From Saccharum officinarum (Eukaryota; Streptophyta; Magnoliopsida; Poales; Poaceae), in the NCBI GenBank assembly GCA_020631735.1, contig CM036160.1:5998407-6062406 (forward strand): a stretch of DNA of 64,000 nt, written 5' to 3'. Within the stretch, counting starts at the first letter, position 1. The number at the start of each line of letters is the position of its first letter. Shown piece after piece: positions 56,260 through 64,000 of the stretch. Below the pieces are notes generated by a model. It made no database searches. It saw only the letters and a list, made by a program, of their open reading frames with translations, and was not told where the DNA came from. Position numbers and translations under genes: made by a program.

Positions 56260-57402
56260 TGTTGGTGTTTCTTAGCGTAAGCAGAGGAATCCGCAAGCGC
56301 ACGGATACACCATTGTAGCACTTCACCCGGAAGAATTCAGGGTATCGTAATTTTCTAAAGGAACGGTTGTGCTAGACTCTTCACTTAGTTAACCTATGAC
56401 CACAAGGGAGAAATGAACGAGGTAGCGAGGTTTTTCCAAGGGACGGACATGGCTGTCACCACCTGCCGCCTACCCCTTAATCCGTTGGGAAAGAGGTAAA
56501 CGAAGATAGCTTCTAGCCTAGACACCATGCCTACGCTATCCACTAATACTCTAGCGTGCTAGCAAGGGTTATCCGTCTTTATCAGGGCCCTTCTACTAGA
56601 GTACCCGCCGCAAGGACGGACGACGAACCCACAGGTCTATAATAGTGCAAAGGTAACTTTTTAAGATAAATAACCGAAGTTAAACAACAAGTCTCTTACT
56701 CCAAACAGTAAGAAGCTTGTAGATGAACAGGTGGAGAAGCTCCCGGCTCCAGCACTTCGACTTAGTGTAGCTAGCACACTAAGGGAAGTTGCTAGTACTC
56801 CAATTCTTCTTCAACTCTCTCCTCACTCACTCACCTCTCTTATTTCAATCACAACTACTGAAAAAGTAAAAGTCTATTCTCCTCTCCTTGTGAATTGAAT
56901 TAGGATTTATTCTCCTCCCTTTTCAGAGGAAAGGGAGCCCCTTTTTATACTAAATCAAGGGCGGTGCTCCTCCCTATTTCTGGTGCGAAGCACCAGGGGA
57001 ACCGACGCTGCATGCCTCCATGCCACTGCCAGAGAAAGACTAGGGCATATGGCGGTGATAGGGGGGCGGCCGCCCCCTGGGCCGGCCGACCCACCATTTG
57101 GCTCAAATGGCCACCGCCTTTGCAAGGTGGTCTCTGGTTGGGCTTGGAACACTGTTGCATGGTGCCTTGCCCCATTGGTGTTGCGATGCTTGGCATCTTC
57201 TTCATTCTTTGCGTGAATTAACATTGGGAAGTGCCATTTGATGGTTTATTCCATGTATTTGTGCTTGTGACCTACAAAGTGATATACTCCAAATACATGT
57301 GAAACTCGGTTAATAGTAAATGCATATGTGACTTAAGTTTGCTATTTTCTCCTTTTTATGAGCTTATTGACGGTTGAATTTCATTGTTAGTGACCGTCAA
57401 CA
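56260..57402. mobile_element. Solo LTR in the copia fragment (1143 bp, TSD GTGGG)
   Basis: It begins TGTTGGTGTTTCTTAGCG and ends GTGACCGTCAACA. GTGGG lies on both sides (56255-56259 and 57403-57407). TTTTATACTAAATC near 56943 could be its TATA box if plus-oriented. Orientation is not certain. Short frames inside it are not genes. Confidence 0.85.
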
Positions 57403-57560
57403 GTGGGGTCATGGGCGCTGCCCACCCCGGCGAGGGACGAATGCGTCTCGTCGCCAACCACGACATCAGGTGGATTAGCTCGAGGTGGCGTGGTCTACGA
57501 AAGCTCTTGTGCTTCAGCCGCCACCGGAGTTAGCTCCGCGGACCCGTGGGGGCGACCGCG

Positions 57561-59020
57561 TTTGATATATATTTCTCTGATATATGAAATTCATAGAAAA
57601 ATTTGTATTTTTAAAAAAAATTAGCATATATTTGTCTAAGATCTTGTGTTATTCCCAAATTACATCACTCTATCCAATAAATGAACTGAAGAAATCATTG
57701 TAAATATAGTAATAAGGTTGAGAAAATATAGCTACAAGACAGTGTAAGTGTATGAAAAAAATCTAATTGTTGGGAGAGGCTAAAACAACCGGTCGTTGAC
57801 TAGACAAATTCTTATTTTATATATCTGGGTGTTGTTTGCATCACCTTTAGATTATTCTACCTAATCTATACCTAATATTAACTAGTAAATATGCTCACGC
57901 GTTGCAATGGAAGAAAAAACTATCAAACCTTAATGGTAATGATATAGTTTCTATTTATAATTTATCCTTTCTATAAAGGCAACGTATCAGGTGGAAATCG
58001 GACCAACTGTGCAAACTTGGAAACTTTTAATCTGGGTCACACGATGTTGATCCAAGGGGGCACATGGGAGAGTAGGAGGGGGGATTTGTAAAAGTGTGAA
58101 TAAAAGCAGGCGGTTAAGCACAAAATTACTCAATCCTCCTGCGCCTCTTGGATCAACATCCTGTGGTCTTGACTCAAAGTTTCTAAGTTTGCATAGGTGA
58201 TCCGGTTTCCACCTGATACATTGCCAATAAAAGTTGAAATCTATAATTTATTTTATGATGACTATGATATCCACAATATAACTTATTTTTGGCATTAATA
58301 TGACAATGTCATATTAAACATGTAACAGATTAAAATACAACCTCGAGAGATTTTTTCTCTTGTTCCAAAACACATAAAAAATAGACGTCAATATGTAATT
58401 ATAGTAGGCAAGAAGTTATTTGCTGACGTATCAAGGATTGGTTTGTGTGCTCATGATTGTGATAGGAGACCTCTCTTCATTTTTTACATGACAGTCATCA
58501 TCAATCATTCTAGAGATACATTTATTTAGACTGAATTAGACAACAAAACGTAAACAACAAACTGATGAATATTTAGTTGAATTGATTTAGATTTTAATGA
58601 AAACATTTTTTAATCAAGACTATGTCAACAACTTAGTGGTGAAAATCTTTTTTAGGAAAAATTAATGTTGACTTTCTTTATTATTTATTTTAACGTTTAT
58701 GAAAAATGAGCACAGGCATGGAGGAGCGTGTGTGGAAAAAATTGGACAGAAAACGAAGCAAAACCAAGAAAAAGGAAAAAGAAAAACAAAGAAAAAATCA
58801 GGATAAAAAAAGAGGAGAAAAATTTTGGAAACAGAAAAGCAAACCGAAAAAAACACAAAAAGCACCAGGACATATAGAACACAGCCGAAAAAACAAATGA
58901 AAAAAACGGAAGAAATCCTTATTTTTCTCTCTTTTCTCTCTTTATTATTATTATTATATTTTTCTCTGTCTCTACCGTGCCTTATCCCGAAGACTAGATC
59001 GAGGACCTGAAATCTCTAAA
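57561..59020. other. AT-rich intergenic with foldback element
   Basis: No supportable gene. A lysine-rich frame near 58706-58900 is low-complexity A-rich sequence. The only clear structure is the inverted repeat at 57978-58225. Confidence 0.45.
57978..58225. mobile_element. Foldback MITE with 79-bp inverted arms
   Basis: The left arm begins GGCAACGTATCAGGTGGAAA (57978-58056) and its inverse ends TTTCCACCTGATACATTGCC (to 58225), both of about 79 bases with roughly 17 differences. The spacer of about 90 bases is less structured. TATAAAGG and CCAATAAA just outside may mark the ends. No coding. Confidence 0.75.
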
Positions 59021-59600
59021 AAAAACGGACCTAAACTCCTGAAGTTCCGGGTGCATCCACGCTCCAGTGGCCCACCCATGCCTGCGTACGGAGGAAGCCT
59101 GCCCTGCTGCGCACATGTCCTCCAACCAGCGCGGTGGCCGGAACCAGCGGCCCCGACAGAAGTGCAGGCAGCCGCTAAACCACTTCTCACTCAGGTAGGC
59201 ATCTCCTCGCCGCACCTCAGCGTGAACTGTCTCGTGGCCTCTTCGTCGTCAGCGAAGCCGGGTGAGGACACGGTCGAATGCTGCGCGCGTGCCGGCATCG
59301 TCGCCAAGCCTGACCTCCGTCAGGACGCACTCAGCACACACTTCGGTGTTCTGCGGGCACGCCACCAACAGCTGTGTCGACCACGACGTGCGCGGGCGGC
59401 GCCGCCGAATTCAATCTCGAATAGGACGTAGTCGGTCTGCAGGGACACCGACCGGTTGTCGTCCTCAAGGGCGCCGCCGTCCGCCTCGCTCCGAGCGCAC
59501 CACTCACTACTACAAAAACGGTTTGTAAGAGCCACAGCCATTTCACTGTAAGGGGGGTTGACGATCGAACCCCCCTTACAGTGGGCTGGCTATACAAAGA

Positions 59601-59735
59601 ATCACGAACCGCCCCTACAAATGCCACAGTAAGAGGGGTTGGTGATCCAACCGCCCTTACAAATGGCTGCTATTTGTAAGGGCGGTTGGATCACCAACCC
59701 CCCTTACTGTGGGCATTTGTAGGGGGGTTCGTGAT
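59601..59735. repeat. 64-bp near-perfect hairpin in the CACTA subterminal region
   Basis: The left arm 59601-59664 and right arm 59672-59735 are inverse copies with about one mismatch and two single-base gaps, separated by a 7-base loop. The arms contain the element's GGGCGGTT repeat motif. Confidence 0.85.
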
Positions 59736-60298
59736 TGAACCGCCCCTACAGTGGTCTGTAGGAATAAGTGGCTGCCCCCATCTTCTTCCTCCTCGAGCCA
59801 TTCACTCTTCCACTCAAAAAAAGGTTGGGAGGCCTTGGGCTCCTCCCAAAAAATTGCTATACCAAGGGGGAGGTTTTGAGCTCAATTCCTTTGGTGGGGA
59901 GCTTGTAGAAGGTAAGAAAATACTATTCCAACCCTTTAATGCAAGTTTTAATGGTTGGTTAGTGAGGAAATTAGAGTTTTATTTTCTCTCTCTTCCATGG
60001 TGCTTGAGCTTTGTGTGGAGCAAATTAGAGCTTAGTATTGAAGGTATTAGTGTAGATTAGTTAGAGATTTGAGCTTGCACCCTTAATTAGTCGATCTTGC
60101 TTGATTTTAGTGGAGATTTGCACTCTAATTAGAGATTTGAGCTTGCACCCTTGTTCTAGATCTAGGGTTTCCTTTTTTATTTTGTAATTTATATTTCATG
60201 AAGTTAGAATAGGGTTGGCATGAAAGGATGTTGGTAAAATAATAATCGTTGGTAATTGTTGTTTATAAAATGTTATATTTTAACCATTTTGTATATAT

Positions 60299-60428
60299 TG
60301 TTGCTAATAATTGTCAAAAAAAGTTGCTAATAATGGTTGCTAATAATTATAAATAATTGTTGCTAATAATTATCAAAAATAATTGTTGCTAATAATTATC
60401 AAAAATAATTGTTACTAACAACTATTAG
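60299..60428. repeat. AT-rich tandem repeat in the CACTA 5' region
   Basis: About five units of TTGCTAATAATTATCAAAAA-like sequence (about 25 bp) lie in the leader before the transposase ATG. Confidence 0.75.
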
Positions 60429-60697
60429 TTAGAAAAATGAGCTCACTCTTTATTAGTGGTTTGTTAGTGAGTAAATTAAAGTTTTGCTTTCTCTCTTTCT
60501 TCCATGATGTTTGAGCTTTGTATATAGTAGAGCTAATTAGACCCTAGTTTTGATGCTATTAGTGTACATTAGTTAGAGAAATGAGCTGACACCCTCTATT
60601 TAGTCGCTCTTGCTTAATTTTAGGGGAGATTACACCCTAGTTTCGTGTATGTTTAATATGATTTGTTTCCTGTGTTTTTTTGTTTTGTTTTTAAAAG

Positions 60698-61948
60698 ATG
60701 GAGTACAGGAACTCTTGGATGTATGGTTTGTCAAGGATCGATGAAGGTTTCTGTGAAGAGGTGGACAAATTTATTGAAGCCGCAAAGAAGCATGCATCAA
60801 CGTTGAAATATAATAAGGATACAATTATTTGTCCCTGCAAAGATTGCAAGAACCTTATGGCATTTAGAGATGTGGATACCATCAAAGAACATCTGATTAT
60901 GGGAGGGTTTATTCCGGGCTACACCGTGTGGATTCATCATGGTGAAACAACGGTTGTTGATGACGGCAACATTATTGATCGACAAGAAGATGCCACCACC
61001 CTAAGGTATCTGCACCAATACACACTCGAGTGTTGTCAAGAGTACCTGAAAGTACAGAGAGGGATTGGCAATCCAGATTCTCGTTACAAGGGTAGGCTGG
61101 CTGGGAAGGGCACAAGTGGTAGAAAAATGTTCATCGATAGGGAATACGAAGAAACTAGTCGGGCGCATTGCTGTGTCTTGCAGAGCACAAAACTAATGCA
61201 ACCATACGTTGACAAACACTTATCTATCATTATGGAGGAGAGGAACGGTCGTTCAAATGACTGGGTCATGAAACAGCATAGGTGACGCCTCACTGAATGG
61301 TTGAGGGATCAGAACATACCGCCTGGAGAAAGTGATGATTCTATTGCCGTTAGTCGTATGGCGGCGGGGCCATCAAGACAAGTGACGTCTTGGAATGCTT
61401 ACGAAATCAATGGGTACACATTCTATACCCACACAAAGGATTGTAAAAGTGTGAACCAAAATAGTGGCGTTCGATATGAGGCGGAAGACGAACATGGGCG
61501 AAAGGTCCCGTACTTTGGCATAATTGAAGATATATGGGAGCTTGACTATGGAACTGATCTAAAGGTGGCACTATTTCGATGTCGCTGGATCAAGCAATAT
61601 CATGTCAATGAGATCGGGTTGACAGTCATGGACCTCCACAATGTAGGTTACCCAGATGACCCTTGGGTGCTCGCTTCTCGTGTCGCACAAGTTTTCTACA
61701 TGGCTGACCCGCTAAGTAACCGCCCCCCGAAGAAGAAGACAATGCATGTGGCTATCTCCGGAAAACAACACATTATCGGAGTTGATGGCGTGGATGATGA
61801 GGAATCTTACAATGACTACAAAGAGATGCCACTATTCATAGACTTTAGTACAAAGATCAGTGCGGTGGAAAAGAACCTACCCAAAGACATATTGCCATGG
61901 GAACGAAAAGGTGGAAAGGGGAAAGTTGTTGCGGCGGGGCCTAGCTAG
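60698..61948 (+). pseudogene. Internally deleted CACTA transposase (TNP2-type ends)
   Basis: The ATG at 60698 follows TTTTTAAAAG and opens MEYRNSWMYGLSRIDEGF. Residues 1-90 match the transposase-associated domain, with C-P-C-K-D-C-K-N zinc-type cysteines and a GGFIPGYTVWIHHGE end. The catalytic Transposase_21 region is missing. The frame jumps to a DUF4218-like end (YLHQYTLECCQEYLK, MEERNG), meets a TGA at 61283-61285 (one base from CGA), then runs on in frame through LTEWLRDQNIPPGESD and a DUF4216-like domain (YEINGYTFYTHTKD, YFGIIEDIWELDY, VALFRCRW, VMDLHNVGYPDDPWVLASRVAQVFY) to 61948. TNP2 normally cuts and joins element ends. Without the catalytic core it cannot. Confidence 0.85.
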
Positions 61949-61954
61949 TTTGTA

Positions 61955-62045
61955 TAAGTGTGTGAGACTATATTTGTGTAAGAGTGTGTTGAGACTACAT
62001 TTGTGTATGTGTGTGAGACTACATTTATGTATGTGTGTGAGACCC
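61955..62045. repeat. Short minisatellite after the transposase gene
   Basis: About three and a half units of GTGTGAGACTACATTTGTGTAT (about 27 bp) run directly into the right subterminal repeats. Confidence 0.75.
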
Positions 62046-62234
62046 GCCCTTAAAAACCCCTGAGACCCGCCCTTAAAAACCCTGGCTGTAGTAGTGACTC
62101 CTCGAAGAGCTTCCTGGTGGCGGTGGGATCACCGGCGCTCGTCACCACGTTGGCCGAGGCGCTATAGTCGGCGCAACATGTGAGCGCGGCGCAAAGACAG
62201 GGCGCGTGTGCTCCATGCGTCGCCGTGCTTGTAC

Positions 62235-62702
62235 TGTTAGAGTTAGGATCATCTAGACGTACATCTAGCGGGTACATTTCTTCCATTTGTGATAAAAACT
62301 AATAGAACATCAGAGAGGGAGGAGATGAGAGGGTTCGGTGTGCCTAACCATCGGTCTTGGAAGAGGACCCCGACATGGCGATGGTGTAGAGGTCGCAGTG
62401 AAGTCCGGTCGTGGTGAAGTAGTAGGACGCAGTGTGGTGGCGGCCATGTCCAGTGACGACGGTGAAGGAGGTGGAGCTTCCCGTCGCCTACAGCACTCCT
62501 CTCGATCGGTCTAGGAAAGAAGGTGGGGCAGTTACTGTGGCGGTGAACCTAGTAGTGCGAGCCCCTGCCCCCACCTCCTCTTTATTGTGCTGCATGATGG
62601 CGGCCTACCAGCCGTGTCATTGAGCTGGGTGTCCCAGATCAGGACGCGGTCAAGGGTTCCGAGTTTGCCGTTGGGCTAATTCGGTCGAGATCAATTCTAA
62701 CA
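62235..62702 (-). repeat. 3' LTR of a minus-strand copia element (468 bp)
   Basis: In plus orientation it starts TGTTAGAG and ends ATTCTAACA. On the minus strand it is preceded by the polypurine tract ATCAAGGGGAAGAA (62703-62716) and by RT/RNase H remnants, so it is the 3' LTR. The five bases before it are TGTAC. The partner LTR lies beyond the window. Confidence 0.75.
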
Positions 62703-64000
62703 TTCTTCCCCTTGATCTCATCTTATACTTTAAACTTTGGACTTAACTTTATACTTATTTCTTTTAACATTCCATCACAGAATAGTGCATAGAGCATGTC
62801 TCATCGTCACGGTCAATCGTCGATAGATTTAACAGCTACAATACACGTCTCTGTTCTGAAACAGATTCTTTAACTTTGGACCCTTTATTATCCGGAAATC
62901 ATAGGCTATACTATAAAACCCATGTCGACTGTGTGTTCTCTGAACACACTGGGTGGTAAGCCTTTGGTAAGCGGATCCGCAAGTACTTTCTTGTCACTTA
63001 TATGTTCAATACCTTTTAGTATGATTCTGGACTTTCTCCTTTACAATGTATAGCTTTAATGTCAATATGTTTGGCAGCATACTTGACCCGTTGTCTTAGG
63101 AGCAAACCACTTAAATGGTTATTACTGTTGACAACCATTATCAATTCCGGGTATAAGTTCACTTAATCATTTTGCCTGTCCCGCAGCCTTATATCATGCT
63201 ATACTATAACTTTGCATCACTAATGATACTAAAACTGTTTCTTTGTAGCTTTTCCATAAAAAAAACTCCAACTGCGAGTGTTAGCTACTATGTGGGTTTC
63301 ACTAAACATCTCGCCAAAATTTAACATTGTACTCACAACTACTTAAGAGTACTTGTTCTTTCTTTCTTAGCATGAGGCCGACATTCTTAACTCCATTCCA
63401 GTGATCTATATCTGGACTAGACTTTTGCCAAAATAACCCGAATATATGAACTATGTCAGGGTAATATCTTATCTGTATACTCATTAAGCTTCCAACAGCT
63501 GAAGCATATAGGACGTCCATCTATAACAATCTCATATTGCTTCTTGGAACACTAAAGTTTCTAAAACTATTACCCTTGACTATAGGAACAGGCGTAGGTT
63601 TACCCACATAGGTACATTATTTCTTTAGAAACTTTTCTTAGCATGCCTATGCGATACTTCTAATACCCTTTTCTTCTATCTCGGTGAATTTCAATTCTTA
63701 TAACGAGAGATATTTCACCGAGAACTTTCTTATTAAACATTGAGGACAAGAGCTTCCTTTTCTCGTGCAGTAGATTGACATCACTATTAACAAGTAAGAT
63801 GTCATCCACATATACATGATTAGGAAATGAATTTCCCATTCTATAACTTTGTACCAATACAATTGTCCTCTCATTCTCTTTAACCCAAAATTTTTAATTG
63901 ACTCTTCAACTTTAAATGCCACTGTCTAGAGATTTCTACAGGTGGCATCCCTTACGTTCTTTTCTTTTCATAACAAAACATCTGGGTTGTGCCACGTAAT
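62703..64000 (-). pseudogene. Decayed copia pol 3' end running off the window
   Basis: Minus-strand pieces are an RT segment with VYVDDILLVNSDVNLLHEKRKLLSS (63660-63810) and, further downstream, an RNase H lead-in matching ASAVGSLM, then RYYPDIVHIFG and NPxIDHWNGVKN (63302-63520). Frame changes and stops break both pieces, and much of RNase H is unreadable. The element continues past 64000. Confidence 0.75.

Larger units (their letters stand above)
54420..57560 (-). mobile_element. Truncated copia element, pol 3' part only
   Basis: It contains pre-RT linker, RT and RNase H on the minus strand. The linker is interrupted by the solo LTR at 56260-57402 and resumes to about 57560, where AT-rich sequence begins. 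Neither LTR is recognisable. It sits at the end of a family promoter block, replacing the expected gene. Confidence 0.75.
59505..62096 (+). mobile_element. CACTA (En/Spm) transposon, internally deleted (2592 bp)
   Basis: The termini are CACTACTACAAAAACGG and the inverse CCCTGGCTGTAGTAGTG, with the 3-bp duplication ACT on both sides (59502-59504 and 62097-62099). The left subterminal region holds repeated GTAGGGGCGGTT-type motifs in both senses. The right end has two GAGACCCGCCCTTAAAAACC repeats. The interior keeps the two ends of a transposase gene but lacks its catalytic middle, so it cannot move itself. Confidence 0.92.
59180..62234 (-). pseudogene. Unrecognised gene fragment split by a CACTA element
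   Basis: On the minus strand the frame entering from the LTR at 62235 reads STSTATHGAHAPCL, then NVVTSAGDPTATRKLFEE up to 62097. Skipping the CACTA element and one ACT copy, it continues in the same frame as WCARSEADGGALEDDN, then QTDYVLFEIEFGG to about 59400. Beyond this, frame changes occur; ACPQNTEVCAECVLTEVRLG and AAFDRVLTRLR appear in another frame. GC content and codon-like structure suggest a real host gene fragment. I do not recognise the family. The 5' end is cut by the copia LTR and the 3' end is unclear. Confidence 0.5.

Noticed and set aside
58706..58900. Lysine-rich small frame
   Set aside because: Low-complexity A-rich DNA with no homologue-like structure and frames open on both strands.

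Overview
The window looks like nuclear DNA from a grass (Poaceae), probably a panicoid with a TE-rich genome. The basis is plant LTR retrotransposons with initiator-tRNA-Met primer sites, a CACTA element with a CACTACTAC terminus, grass-type MITEs, a (TA)n-associated inverted-repeat transposon, and a multicopy gene family I know only from grasses. The species cannot be determined from sequence alone.

Genic backbone. (i) A dispersed tandem family of grass-specific proteins with a helical Rx-N-like N terminus and a conserved FEWYAD...HLLEGKTL...RPDP.CC region. Copy A is cut by the left edge (2-790). Copy B (2775-4115) and copy D (51485-52978) are intact. Copy C (10496-11228) is a 3' pseudogene. 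A further copy is visible only as promoter and 5'UTR (13600-16434), and another only as a decayed CDS (34159-34735). Their promoters (TATAAAGCTT), a 5'UTR intron and flanking blocks recur with them, including one promoter block with no gene (985-1620). (ii) A minus-strand GT37 fucosyltransferase pseudogene (about 32919-34115). (iii) A minus-strand F-box gene (36064-43133) split by a complete Ty3/gypsy element. (iv) An unrecognised minus-strand gene fragment (about 59180-62234) split by a CACTA element.

Mobile layer, left to right: gypsy-like 5' end (5356-8707); solo LTR (8713-10495, TSD TAGAC); related minus-strand LTR (11532-12967); TIR element inside a TA microsatellite that carries a BAHD-like fragment (14327-16192); copia 5' LTR plus decayed gag (16435-about 20214); another LTR (20524-32280) split by a 10.6-kb gag-only copia element (21171-31801, TSD GGGTC) whose 2.3-kb LTRs carry palindromic minisatellites; gypsy (37487-42779, TSD TCTGT); minus-strand solo LTR (43717-47593, TSD GCTGT) holding (TA)73 and a second copy of the TIR-element end; MITE and decayed TE debris (47.6-50.6 kb); minus-strand copia pol fragment (54473-about 57560) split by a solo LTR (56260-57402, TSD GTGGG); foldback element (57978-58225); CACTA element (59505-62096, TSD ACT); and the 3' end of a minus-strand copia (62235 to the right edge).

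Overall this is a tandem gene cluster that has been expanded and broken by several rounds of nested insertion. The TE boundaries rest on exact target-site duplications seen in the sequence. Most gene functions are family-level recognition only. I found no convincing tRNA, rRNA or CRISPR locus.
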